64,000 nt of DNA from Clostridia bacterium. GTDB taxonomy: Bacteria > Bacillota > Clostridia > Oscillospirales > Ruminococcaceae. The stretch is taken from positions 62,001-126,000 of the forward strand of contig RZZW01000002.1 in assembly GCA_009929695.1 (NCBI GenBank), given 5' to 3'. Shown here piece after piece: positions 1 through 8,311 of this stretch (its first letter is position 1; every line of letters begins with the position of its first letter). The position numbers were made by a program, and so were the translations under genes. The notes under the pieces are model-generated. The model was given only the letters and a program-made list of their open reading frames with translations. It was not told the DNA's origin and searched no databases.

Positions 1-2
1 AG

Positions 3-599
3 TCGTTCTTGGGTCAGGCACTCGTTTTCCGTGAGGAAGAAGCCGAGGAAATTTTGCAGCCCCTTTGCAAAAACGGCGAAAAGCCCTATGACATCGCCGC
101 GCCGATTTACGCCCGCGTAAAAGACGCCGACGAGGTGACAAAAAAGCAGTATCTTGACATGAACATGTGGCTGCCGGGCGACATTCTGCTGAAGGCCGAC
201 AAGATGACAATGGCGCACTCGCTCGAGCTTCGCGTGCCGTTCCTCGACAAAAAAGTCATGGAATTTGCCGAGACAATCCCCACAGATTACCGCATAAACG
301 GCACAGACACAAAAATTGTGCTGCGCGCCGCCGCCAACAAAGCCCTGCCCGACGAATGGGCAAACCGCCCGAAAAAAGGCTTCCCCGTCCCGATAAAATT
401 TTGGCTGCGCGAGGAAAAATATTATAATATAGTAAAAGAATATTTCGAGAGCGACTACGCCGCCACCTACTTCAAGCCCGACGCAATAATGGCTCTCTTA
501 AACGACCACTACACCGAAAAGGCAAACAATCAACGCAAAATCTGGACGATATTCACATTCCTAGTCTGGTACAAACGCTTTTTCCTGCTTGAAAAATAA
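3..599 (+). CDS. asnB: Asparagine synthase (glutamine-hydrolysing), C-terminal part
   Basis: The 3' end of a gene cut by the left edge; the frame is open from position 3. The visible ~199 residues are the end of the synthetase (ATP-pyrophosphatase) domain, which activates aspartate with ATP and amidates it with glutamine-derived ammonia. Family-typical stretches are LLKADKMTMAHSLELRVPFL and the KKGFPVPIKFWL motif near the end. The N-terminal glutaminase domain lies outside the window. It ends at TAA 597-599 and is followed by repeat-rich intergenic DNA. The family call is firm; the substrate could only be questioned with the missing N-terminus. Confidence 0.93.
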   Translation, partial: SFLGQALVFREEEAEEILQPLCKNGEKPYDIAAPIYARVKDADEVTKKQYLDMNMWLPGDILLKADKMTMAHSLELRVPFLDKKVMEFAETIPTDYRINGTDTKIVLRAAANKALPDEWANRPKKGFPVPIKFWLREEKYYNIVKEYFESDYAATYFKPDAIMALLNDHYTEKANNQRKIWTIFTFLVWYKRFFLLEK

Positions 600-653
600 C
601 TCTTGCAGAGGGCAATGTGTCCCCCATGATAATATTTTATAATAAACACCGCA

Positions 654-897
654 ACCATTGTAGGGGCGAGCTTTGCTCGTCCGCATGGTTTGCACAACTT
701 TACAACTTCCATTGTAGGGGACGGCGTCCTCGACGTCCCGTAGCGGTTTCCGCACATTTGCAATATACACCGTAGGACGGGGGCTTGCTCCCGCCGAAAC
801 TTACGGCAAGCTATTACAACGGCGGGAGCAAGCCCCCGCCCTACAGTGTGCATTTTATAAATAAGCATTGTAGTGGCGCGCATTGCGCGTCCACTTC
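654..897. repeat. Intergenic palindromic repeat cluster
   Basis: The 354-base gap between asnB and the next gene holds several related GC-rich palindromic units, each opening with GTAGGGGCG-like or GTAGTGGCG-like sequence, near 660, 714, 772 and 870. The largest is an inverted repeat with arms 772-796 and 820-844 that match with one mismatch. A related short unit (gacgtcctcgacgtccc) recurs near 3340. This resembles REP-type or non-autonomous dispersed elements. No open frame with gene character was seen here. Confidence 0.6.
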
Positions 898-953
898 GCC
901 CCCCCTTCTCTCTTCTCTCTTATATCTTCTTTATTTAAAAAGGACTTCACACC

Positions 954-1289
954 ATGAAAGCAAACAACCCCTCCGTCCCCGCAAAAATCGAAATAATATT
1001 CGACATTTGCTACCTCATATTTGCGCTTTGCGCGGGCGTTTATTACCTTATTAATCAGCACAGCACTGCCGCGCTTTTGTACGGCATAATGACGCTGTGC
1101 CTAGTCGGCGGCGACGCGTTTCGTTCAGACGGCGCGTTTTCCTTCATGTGGCTCGCAATTCTCATCAGCTTCGGCTGCTACCTGCCTGTCACGCTTTTTG
1201 CGCAGAAATATCCCAAGCTCGGCATGCTTATGCTGCCGAAAACCTGCGCGTATATTTGGATAGTCTGCATGGGCTTTTCCCTGCTTTAA
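954..1289 (+). CDS. Small integral membrane protein of unknown function
   Basis: A 111-residue protein with a short polar N-terminus (about residues 1-13) and three to four hydrophobic segments (about 14-34, 38-54, 61-79 and 88-111), so a small polytopic membrane protein. A purine-rich AAAAAGGA lies about 12 bases before the ATG. It is followed within 47 bases by metG in the same orientation, so co-transcription is possible. I do not recognise the family. The reading is supported by composition and the ribosome site rather than by homology. Confidence 0.65.
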   Translation: MKANNPSVPAKIEIIFDICYLIFALCAGVYYLINQHSTAALLYGIMTLCLVGGDAFRSDGAFSFMWLAILISFGCYLPVTLFAQKYPKLGMLMLPKTCAYIWIVCMGFSLL

Positions 1290-1335
1290 AAAATAAAAAG
1301 GGCGGTTTCATTCGCCGCCCGAAAGGAAGAAAATT

Positions 1336-3291
1336 ATGGACAAAAAGACCTACTACATCACCACCCCGATATATTATCCGAGCGATAAGCTGCATATCGG
1401 GCACAGCTACACAACCGTTGCGTGCGACGCTTTGGCGCGTTATAAGCGCATGCAGGGCTACGACGTGATGTTTCTGACAGGCACCGATGAGCATGGACAA
1501 AAAATTCAAGACAAAGCCGCCGCGAAGGGCGTGACCCCGCAGCAGTACGTCGATGAAATCGTCGCCGGAATAAAAGATTTGTGGAAGCTGATGAACATTT
1601 CAAACGACCGCTTCATCCGCACAACAGACGACTACCACGTCGCGGCTGTGCAGAAGATTTTTAAGCAGCTTTTTGACCAGGGCGACATCTACAAAAGCTG
1701 CTATAAAGGCCATTACTGCAAGCCGTGCGAGAGCTTTTGGACAGACAGCCAGCTCGTCGACGGCAAATGCCCCGACTGCGGCGGCGACGTTTACGAGGCC
1801 GAGGAAGAGGCATATTTCTTAAAAACAAGCAAATACGCCGACCGCATTTTGCAGCTTTATAAGGAAAACCCCGAGTTCATTCAGCCCGAAACTCGCAAAA
1901 ACGAGATGATTGCGTTCATAAATCAGGGCTTGCAGGACACCTGCGTGTCGCGCACAAGCGTAAAATGGGGTATTCCTGTCGATTTTGACCCCTCGCACAC
2001 CGTCTACGTATGGGTTGACGCGCTGTCAAACTACATCACGGCGCTCGGCTACGAAAACGAAAAATACGACGATTACGCAAAATATTGGCCTGCCGATATC
2101 CACATGGTCGGCAAGGAAATTCTGCGTTTTCACACAATAATTTGGCCCGCGATACTTATGGCGCTCAATTTGCCGATGCCAAAGCGCGTTTTCGGCCACG
2201 GCTGGCTGCTTTTAGACGGCGGCAAAATGAGCAAAAGCAAGGGCAACGTCGTTGACCCCGTCGTTTTGTGCAGCCGCTACGGCGTCGACGCTATCCGCTA
2301 CTTTTTGCTGCGCGAAATTCCGTTCGGCAACGACGGCATCTTCTCAAATGAAGCGCTCATCAACCGCATTAACGCCGACCTCGCGAACGATTTAGGCAAC
2401 CTTTTGTCGCGCAGCGTCGCGATGGTTGAAAAATATTTTAACGGCACAATCCCCGCCGAGCGCACAGCCGACGCACTCGACGACGAGCTTATTTCAATCG
2501 TTAAAAACATACCTGCGGCAGTCACCGCCGATATGGACAATTTGCTCATTCCGCAGGCGCTCACCGACATATTCAAGGGCATTCAGCGCGCGAATAAATA
2601 CATCGACGAGACAGCGCCGTGGGTGCTTGCCAAGGACGAGGCAAACGCCCCGCGCCTTGCGGCTGTGCTTTATAATCTGTGCGAAACACTGCGCTATGCG
2701 TCTGTGCTTTTAGCGCCGTTTATGCCCGCAACAGCGCCCGAAATTGCAAAGCAACTCGGGCTTTCATCCGATGTGCTATCGTTTGACAGCCTTGAATTTG
2801 GCAAGCCCGCAACGTTCACCGTGCACAAGGGCGAGTCGCTTTTCCCGCGCATCGACGCGGCAAAGGAGCTTGCAGAGCTGGCCGCCGCAGAGGAAGCCGC
2901 GAAGCCAAAAGCCGAGCCTGTCAAGGTAGAAGCGGCATCAGAGCCTATTGGGCATGAGCCGGAAATTGCCTTTGACGATTTTTGCAAGGTTGAAATGCTC
3001 GTCGGCAAGGTGACGGCGTGCGAAGCTATAAAAGAGAGCAAAAAGCTTTTGAAGCTGACAATTTTCGATGGCGAACGCGAGCGCACAATCCTTTCGGGCA
3101 TCGCAAAATGGTATAAACCCGAGGATTTGGCAGGCAAAAACGTAGGCCTAGTCGCAAACCTCGCCCCGCGCCCCATGCTCGGCGGCAAATACGTCTCCGA
3201 AGGCATGGTCATGGCCGCCGATACCGCCGATGGCGGCGCAAACGTAGCGTTTTTCCCCGATGACGTTAAGGCAGGCGCACGCATACATTAA
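1336..3291 (+). CDS. metG: Methionyl-tRNA synthetase
   Basis: A 651-residue class I aminoacyl-tRNA synthetase that charges tRNA-Met in the cytoplasm. The HIGH signature appears as HIGHS near residue 21, KMSKSKGN appears near residue 300, and a zinc knuckle of the CKPC...CPDC type lies near residues 130-155. The C-terminal ~105 residues form the EMAPII/Trbp111-like tRNA-binding OB fold (starting around FDDFCKVEMLVGKV), joined by an Ala/Lys/Glu-rich linker. Length and domain order fit the dimeric bacterial form. It starts at ATG 1336 after GAAAGGAAG. Confidence 0.97.
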   Translation: MDKKTYYITTPIYYPSDKLHIGHSYTTVACDALARYKRMQGYDVMFLTGTDEHGQKIQDKAAAKGVTPQQYVDEIVAGIKDLWKLMNISNDRFIRTTDDYHVAAVQKIFKQLFDQGDIYKSCYKGHYCKPCESFWTDSQLVDGKCPDCGGDVYEAEEEAYFLKTSKYADRILQLYKENPEFIQPETRKNEMIAFINQGLQDTCVSRTSVKWGIPVDFDPSHTVYVWVDALSNYITALGYENEKYDDYAKYWPADIHMVGKEILRFHTIIWPAILMALNLPMPKRVFGHGWLLLDGGKMSKSKGNVVDPVVLCSRYGVDAIRYFLLREIPFGNDGIFSNEALINRINADLANDLGNLLSRSVAMVEKYFNGTIPAERTADALDDELISIVKNIPAAVTADMDNLLIPQALTDIFKGIQRANKYIDETAPWVLAKDEANAPRLAAVLYNLCETLRYASVLLAPFMPATAPEIAKQLGLSSDVLSFDSLEFGKPATFTVHKGESLFPRIDAAKELAELAAAEEAAKPKAEPVKVEAASEPIGHEPEIAFDDFCKVEMLVGKVTACEAIKESKKLLKLTIFDGERERTILSGIAKWYKPEDLAGKNVGLVANLAPRPMLGGKYVSEGMVMAADTADGGANVAFFPDDVKAGARIH

Positions 3292-3321
3292 AGCCGCATT
3301 GGTTGACACACATTCGTAATG

Positions 3322-3358
3322 TGCACAGTACGGCGCGACGTCCTCGACGTCCCGCTTA
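3322..3358. repeat. Short copy of the dispersed palindromic repeat
   Basis: Contains gacgtcctcgacgtccc, a near-perfect palindrome also present around 728-740 in the first intergenic region. The two copies share the core but differ on the flanks, as expected for a dispersed element. Confidence 0.45.
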
Positions 3359-3395
3359 GCATTGTATAATAATTAAAACACCTCACAACAAAAAA

Positions 3396-3421
3396 AGGCT
3401 GCTGCAAACCTGCAACAGCCT
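3396..3421 (-). terminator. Rho-independent terminator of the XRE regulator gene
   Basis: On the minus strand, arms 3421-3412 and 3405-3396 form a 10-bp GC-rich stem (aggctgttgc against gcagcagcct) followed by seven T. It lies 12 bases past the stop of the regulator gene. Confidence 0.85.
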
Positions 3422-3432
3422 ATTTATAAATA

Positions 3433-4125
3433 TTACTTTTTGTTTTCTATGCGTTCCTCGCTTGTTTTAATAAGGTTAAACAGGCTTGTCGCATATAGCG
3501 GATAGTCGGAGGAAATACTTTCGGTTGTCATTGAAAACGCCGAGGTGCTCTTTACCGCGCTTCCCGCTGAGGAATCCTCGCCGGAAAGTATCGCCTTTAC
3601 GTTTGACTCTGCAATGTGCATTGCCGCGTCGGAGTAACCCGGATAGACGTTTTTCTTGACGCTGAAAAGGCTGCTCGCGTTTTTCGGGCCGGACTGGTAG
3701 ACAAGGCGGAACATCTTATACACCGCGAGCATAAGATACGCCGAAATTTCGCTGACGAGCCCTTTGTCGGGGCAGGAGTTCAGCTTGTCGTAGAGTATGT
3801 TAAGGCTGTTGCTGATGAGCTTTTTGTTAAACGTCGGCAGCACGCTGCCTCTGAAAATGCCGTCCTTGCTTGTCTCCGGGTTTGGTATTTCTTCAACAGA
3901 CAGCGTAAGGCCGTTTCTGTCGGCGCTGCGCCCCAAAAGATAATCGCACGAGACAGCATAATAATCTGCTACGCGCACCACAAAATCAAGGCCACACTCG
4001 CGTATGCCCTTTTCGTAATGTGATAAAAGCGCCTGAGACACGCAAAGCTCTTCCGCCGCTTGCTTTTGCGTCACGCCCTTCTCTTTGCGCAGCAAGGTTA
4101 TAATCCTGTTAAAATCCGTAGTCAT
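3433..4125 (-). CDS. XRE-family transcriptional regulator
   Basis: A 230-residue protein. Residues ~7-62 form a helix-turn-helix of the Cro/CI type (GVTQKQAAEELCVSQALLSH marks helices 2-3; YLLGRS follows). The remaining ~160 residues are a helical domain I do not recognise, with a Ser/Thr-rich stretch around 185-205, which may sense a ligand or dimerise. The gene stands alone, with its own promoter (4159-4187), an overlapping perfect inverted repeat and a terminator, which suggests self-repression. Target genes are unknown. Confidence 0.85.
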   Translation of the reverse strand: MTTDFNRIITLLRKEKGVTQKQAAEELCVSQALLSHYEKGIRECGLDFVVRVADYYAVSCDYLLGRSADRNGLTLSVEEIPNPETSKDGIFRGSVLPTFNKKLISNSLNILYDKLNSCPDKGLVSEISAYLMLAVYKMFRLVYQSGPKNASSLFSVKKNVYPGYSDAAMHIAESNVKAILSGEDSSAGSAVKSTSAFSMTTESISSDYPLYATSLFNLIKTSEERIENKK

Positions 4126-4143
4126 TCATAGTACCCCTATATC

Positions 4144-4187
4144 ATTTACATACTGTAAATTATATAGGAAGAAAAACGTTTTGTAAA
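4144..4187 (-). promoter_or_regulatory. Promoter with overlapping inverted-repeat operator for the XRE regulator
   Basis: Minus-strand -35 TTTACA (4187-4182), a 17-bp spacer and -10 TATAAT (4164-4159). A perfect 7-3-7 inverted repeat, ATTTACA-TAC-TGTAAAT (4144-4160), overlaps the -10 and start region, and a further TGTAAAT half-site (4182-4188) overlaps the -35. This layout is typical of an autorepressed regulator gene. Confidence 0.7.
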
Positions 4188-4365
4188 TAACTAACTTGAC
4201 GAAAAAAACGGCTTAAAACTGCGCTTTTACGTGCCACGGCTACATTTGGTGTCAGAGGGGTAAGGCAAAGCGCAAAATGTTGTGAGTGCATGTGCAATGT
4301 TTACAAAATTTATGTTAAAAGATAGTTAAAAACGCCAAATTTTAGGAGATTGGAATTGAACAAAA

Positions 4366-4992
4366 ATGAAGAATTTTAGATTATATCTCATTCGCCACGG
4401 TATTACGCAGGGTAATATTGACGGCATTTATGTCGGAAGTCAAACAGACGAGCCGCTTTGCGAGCAGGGCATAGCGCAGCTTAATGAGCTTCAAGGGCTG
4501 TTTGAATATCCGCAGGTAGAGACTGTGTTTTCATCGCCCTTGCTTCGTGCGACGCAGACGGCTGACATACTTTTCCCCGACGCGGGCAACAAGATAATTT
4601 TGCAGGATTTGCGCGAAAATAATTTCGGCGAATTTGAGGGGCGGCAGATAAAGCAGCTTGTCGAGGACGAAAATTTCAAAAAATGGATAACGCCGTCGGA
4701 GCATTACACGCCGATTGGCGGCGAGGCGGCAGTCGATTTTCACACGCGCTGCTCGCAGACATTCATGAAAATATTTGAGTATATGATGAAATCGAACATC
4801 GAAGAAGCCGCCTGCGTGACGCACGGAGGCGTGATAATGAGCATGCTCGCCCAGCGCGGCATCCCAAAATGCAACCCCGAACACTGGATGGCCGACTCCG
4901 GCTGCGGCTACGAGGTGCATTGCAGCCTAGAAATGTGGATGCGCGACAACGCAGCCGAGGTTACAAAAATTGTGCCTTATGGGTACCTGTAA
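4366..4992 (+). CDS. Histidine phosphatase family protein (phosphoglycerate mutase-like)
   Basis: A 208-residue protein with the catalytic RHG motif at residues 10-12 (LIRHGITQGN) that carries the phosphohistidine, a partner acid in the LRENNFGEFEG stretch, and the second catalytic histidine in VTHGGV near residue 149. Members include phosphoglycerate mutases, alpha-ribazole phosphatase and broad phosphatases; no neighbour points to one substrate. It starts at ATG 4366 with a GGA 11 bases upstream; the stronger AGGAG is 18 bases away, so initiation may be modest. A bidirectional terminator follows. Confidence 0.85.
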   Translation: MKNFRLYLIRHGITQGNIDGIYVGSQTDEPLCEQGIAQLNELQGLFEYPQVETVFSSPLLRATQTADILFPDAGNKIILQDLRENNFGEFEGRQIKQLVEDENFKKWITPSEHYTPIGGEAAVDFHTRCSQTFMKIFEYMMKSNIEEAACVTHGGVIMSMLAQRGIPKCNPEHWMADSGCGYEVHCSLEMWMRDNAAEVTKIVPYGYL

Positions 4993-5008
4993 AAAGAGAA
5001 GAGAGAAA

Positions 5009-5046
5009 AGTTAAGGAGTGAAACCTGTGGGCATCACTCCTTAACT
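5009..5046. terminator. Bidirectional terminator between convergent genes
   Basis: A perfect 13-bp inverted repeat (5009-5021 with 5034-5046) is flanked by T-rich sequence on the plus side and A-rich sequence on the other. It can end both the phosphatase transcript and the leftward glpK operon. Confidence 0.8.
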
Positions 5047-5081
5047 CTTCTTTCTTCTTTTTTCTCTCTTCTCTCTTTTTT

Positions 5082-6578
5082 CTATTCCTTCTCCGCCCAG
5101 TCGAGGCTTCTCCCCACCGCTTTATGCCAACCTTTTAGCAGCTTTTCGCGGGTTTGCTGTTCCATGCTTGGTTTGAACATCACATCACAGCTCCACAAAC
5201 GGCTGATTTCCTCGCGGCTTTGCCACACGCCTGTTGCAAGGCCGGCTAAATATGCCGCGCCAAGGGCTGTTGTTTCGCGTATCATTGGGCGGCGCACCTC
5301 GGTGTTTAGGATATCGGACTGAAACTGCATCAGAAATCTGTCGCGGCTCGCCCCGCCGTCAACACGAAGCTGCATTATCGGCAGGCCGGTGTCCTTTTGC
5401 ATCGCAAGCACCAAATCGGCGCTTTGATACGCGATGCTCTCCTGCGCGGCGCGGATAATGTGCTCGCGCTTTGTGCCGCGCGTTATACCGACGATTGCGC
5501 CGCGCGCGTACATATCCCAGTGCGGCGCGCCAAGCCCTGTGAACGCGGGGACGAGGTATACGCCGCCTGTGTCGGGCACCTTTTGCGCGTAATATTCAGC
5601 GTCGCGGCTCTCGGTGAAAAACCGCATTTCGTCGCGCAGCCACTGAATTACAGCCCCGCCCACAAACACGCTGCCCTCTAGCGCATACTGCACCTTGTCG
5701 TCGATGCTTACGGCGATTGTCGAGAGCAGTCCGTTTTCGCTTTTGCACAGCTTTTCGCCTGTGTTCATGAGCAAAAAGCAGCCTGTGCCGTATGTATTTT
5801 TTGCGTCGCCGGCGTTAAAGCAGGTCTGCCCAAAAAGCGCCGCCTGTTGGTCGCCCGCCATGCCCGCGACGGGAATTTTAACGCCCGCTATGTCGACATA
5901 GCCATAGATTTGGCTTGAATTTACGACAGTAGGCAGCATTGCCTCGGGAATATTTAACGCCCTTAAAAGCTCGTTGTCCCACTGCAATGTGCGGATATTA
6001 TAGAGCATTGTGCGGGCGGCGTTTGTGCGGTCTGTCACGTGCGCCGCGCCGTTTGTAAGCTTCCACACAAGCCATGAATCGACTGTGCCAAACAGTAGCT
6101 CGCCCTTTCCGGCGCGTGCGCGTGCACCCTCGACGTTGTCGAGTATCCACTTTATTTTGCTGCCCGAAAAATAAGCGTCCGGCACAAGGCCTGTCGCGTC
6201 GCGGATATAGTCGCCCATGCCGTCCGCGACAAGCTTGTCGATAATTTTCGCCGTGCGACGGCACTGCCAAACTATCGCGTTGTAGACAGGACGCCCTGTG
6301 TTTTTGTCCCAGACAATCGTCGTCTCGCGCTGATTTGTGATGCCGATTGCGGCGATATCTGCTGCATTTACTCCGCTTTTTGCCACGACCTCCATCATGA
6401 CGGAGTATTGCGACGACCAAATTTCCATAGGGTCGTGCTCCACCCAGCCGTCGTGAGGGTAAATCTGCTCAAATTCGCGCTGTGCTATCTCGACAATATT
6501 TTGCTCGTTGTCAAAAAGTATGGCGCGGGAGCTTGTGGTGCCCTGGTCGAGCGCTAAAATGTATTTTGCCGCCATCAC
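5082..6578 (-). CDS. glpK: Glycerol kinase
   Basis: A 498-residue FGGY-family kinase converting glycerol and ATP to sn-glycerol-3-phosphate. It has the family-length N-terminal ATPase fold opening with [16 protein letters not shown], the GITNQRETT stretch near residue 85, and [11 protein letters not shown] around residue 270. It is the last gene of a four-gene leftward operon. Its ATG overlaps the stop of the DUF1667 gene by 4 bp, indicating translational coupling. Together with the two oxidoreductases it feeds glycerol into dihydroxyacetone phosphate. Confidence 0.97.
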   Translation of the reverse strand: MMAAKYILALDQGTTSSRAILFDNEQNIVEIAQREFEQIYPHDGWVEHDPMEIWSSQYSVMMEVVAKSGVNAADIAAIGITNQRETTIVWDKNTGRPVYNAIVWQCRRTAKIIDKLVADGMGDYIRDATGLVPDAYFSGSKIKWILDNVEGARARAGKGELLFGTVDSWLVWKLTNGAAHVTDRTNAARTMLYNIRTLQWDNELLRALNIPEAMLPTVVNSSQIYGYVDIAGVKIPVAGMAGDQQAALFGQTCFNAGDAKNTYGTGCFLLMNTGEKLCKSENGLLSTIAVSIDDKVQYALEGSVFVGGAVIQWLRDEMRFFTESRDAEYYAQKVPDTGGVYLVPAFTGLGAPHWDMYARGAIVGITRGTKREHIIRAAQESIAYQSADLVLAMQKDTGLPIMQLRVDGGASRDRFLMQFQSDILNTEVRRPMIRETTALGAAYLAGLATGVWQSREEISRLWSCDVMFKPSMEQQTREKLLKGWHKAVGRSLDWAEKE

Positions 6579-6928
6579 ACCACCTCCAACTCGCGCGTTG
6601 AAACAAAGTCAACGCCTGTGCCGCACACGTTTTCAACAACGACAGCCCCGAGTGCGACAGGCGCTTTAAGGCACACGCCGTCGAGGGTTTTCATGGCGTC
6701 CGCAATTTTTTCTTTAGGTATAGCGCCATTTGTTTTGACAGGGCAGCGGCGGTGAAGCGCGCCCTCGACGCACACGCTGCTTGTGACGACGCGCGTCGGG
6801 TGCGTGAGCTCCGCTTTGGCATACTCGACGCCGCGCGCGCAACCATTGCCAGTGACGGCAAAATCCTTGTCCACGTCCACCTTTAAATGGCAGCCTTTTG
6901 GACAAACAATGCAAATTAATTCTTTCAT
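6575..6928 (-). CDS. DUF1667 protein of the glycerol operon
   Basis: A 117-residue cysteine-containing protein (CIVCPKGC at residues 6-13, further Cys in NGCARG and RRCPVK) matching the DUF1667 pattern that accompanies anaerobic glycerol-3-phosphate oxidoreductases in Firmicutes. The cysteines probably bind a metal or Fe-S cluster and may pass electrons from the flavoproteins; this role is inferred from the neighbours. It overlaps glpK by 4 bp. A palindromic repeat separates it from the upstream oxidoreductase gene. Confidence 0.85.
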   Translation of the reverse strand: MKELICIVCPKGCHLKVDVDKDFAVTGNGCARGVEYAKAELTHPTRVVTSSVCVEGALHRRCPVKTNGAIPKEKIADAMKTLDGVCLKAPVALGAVVVENVCGTGVDFVSTRELEVV

Positions 6929-6964
6929 TTAATCATTCCTTTTTGCAAATTTGCGAAAACCTTA

Positions 6965-7048
6965 CCCCTCATCCGTCGCGCCACCTTCCCCCAAGGGGGA
7001 AGGCTTCCCCTTGAGGGGAAGCTGTCGCCGAAGGCGACTGATGAGGTG
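6965..7048. repeat. Palindromic repeat element inside the glycerol operon
   Basis: An ~84-bp element of nested inverted repeats: outer arms ctcatccgtcgc / gcgactgatgag, inner arms ccttccccc / gggggaagg and cttcccctt / aggggaag. The form is that of the short palindromic elements common in Clostridia intergenic regions. It fills most of the gap between the two coding regions and would form a strong RNA hairpin in the operon transcript. Confidence 0.75.
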
Positions 7049-7066
7049 AAAATTTATACTCCTCAC

Positions 7067-8311
7067 CTATTCCTCCACGCTAACCACAATCTCCCCGCTC
7101 GCTTTATCAAGCAGCACCTTTGGCAGCGTTATATGCTCCATTTCGCCCGGCGCTAAATGCTCGCGCTTGAATGATGCCAATTGCGTTTCGCCGCTTTTTA
7201 CGACGATTTTGCTATCCTTATAAATTTTCCGCACGCGGAAAAATATTTCGCACGCTTTTTCTACATTATCAATACGTATCTTCTGCGGCACGGTGTAGCT
7301 TACGCCGTCGCCATTTTTCACATCTATCGCCTCGCCCGCGGCTTCGCCGCCGAGCGCGTATTTTGCCGCCGCTGCGCCCGCGCGCTCGCTTTCGGCTGAT
7401 ACAAAATCGACGAGATCATGCACATGCACCACGTTTCCGCACGCGAAAACACCGTCCATGCTCGTCTCCATATTTTCGTAGACGACAGCGCCGTTTGTGC
7501 GCCTGTCAATCTCAATGCCTGCGCCGCGCGTCAGCTCGTTTTCGGGGATAAGACCGACGGAGAGCAAAATCGTGTCGCAGTCAAATATCATTTCGCTGCC
7601 CTTAATCGGCTTGCGGTTTTCGTCCACCTTAGCCACAGTCACCTGCTCGACGCGCCTGTCGCCCTTGATATCGGTGATTGTGTGCGATAAGTAGAGCGGG
7701 ATATCGTAGTCGTGCAGGCACTGCACAATATTGCGGTTGAGCCCGCCGGAATACGGCATGACCTCGACGCACGCGAGCACCTTTGCGCCCTCAAGCGTCA
7801 TGCGGCGCGCCATGATAAGCCCTATGTCGCCGCTGCCGAGTATCACGACGCGTTTGCCGACCATGTAGCCCTCCATGTTGACATACCGCTGCGCCGCGCC
7901 CGCCGTGAACACTCCCGCGGGGCGCGTGCCCGGGATTGAAATTGCCCCTCTTGTGCGCTCGCGGCAGCCCATTGCGAGCACTATCGCCTTCGCCTCAAGT
8001 ATGCGGTAGCCGTCCTCCGCGCTGACGCAGTGCACCTCGCGGCGCGGTGTTATACTCAGAACCATCGTGTCGAGGCTCACCTCAACGTCGGTGCTCTCGA
8101 GCATTTTTTCAAACCTACCCGCGTATTCGGGGCCCGTCAATTCTTCTTTAAAGCGGTGAAGCCCGAAGCCGTTGTGGATGCACTGGTTTAAAATGCCGCC
8201 AAGCTCCTTGTCGCGCTCTAAAATAATTATCTTTTTTGCGCCGTTTTGCCTTGCCGCGTATGCCGCCGCAAGCCCCGCAGGGCCGCCGCCAACAACTATT
8301 AAATCATACAT
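7067..8311 (-). CDS. NAD(P)/FAD-dependent oxidoreductase (glycerol-3-phosphate operon)
   Basis: A 414-residue flavoprotein. The N-terminal FAD dinucleotide-binding signature is VVGGGPAGLAAAYAA (residues 6-20), a second Rossmann motif VVILGSGDIGLIMARR lies around 155-170, and the late FAD motif is GVFACGNVVHVHD around 291-303. It resembles the pyridine nucleotide-disulphide oxidoreductase subunit found beside GlpA-like dehydrogenases. Its start overlaps the preceding gene by 8 bp. It probably transfers electrons from glycerol-3-phosphate oxidation to NAD or another acceptor. The exact acceptor cannot be read from the sequence. Confidence 0.88.
   Translation of the reverse strand: MYDLIVVGGGPAGLAAAYAARQNGAKKIIILERDKELGGILNQCIHNGFGLHRFKEELTGPEYAGRFEKMLESTDVEVSLDTMVLSITPRREVHCVSAEDGYRILEAKAIVLAMGCRERTRGAISIPGTRPAGVFTAGAAQRYVNMEGYMVGKRVVILGSGDIGLIMARRMTLEGAKVLACVEVMPYSGGLNRNIVQCLHDYDIPLYLSHTITDIKGDRRVEQVTVAKVDENRKPIKGSEMIFDCDTILLSVGLIPENELTRGAGIEIDRRTNGAVVYENMETSMDGVFACGNVVHVHDLVDFVSAESERAGAAAAKYALGGEAAGEAIDVKNGDGVSYTVPQKIRIDNVEKACEIFFRVRKIYKDSKIVVKSGETQLASFKREHLAPGEMEHITLPKVLLDKASGEIVVSVEE

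Noticed and set aside
1300..1320. GC-rich hairpin between the membrane protein gene and metG
   Set aside because: It has no T-run on the plus strand; the T-run lies only on the other strand where no gene needs it. It could be a leader structure, but I see no T-box or other metG control.
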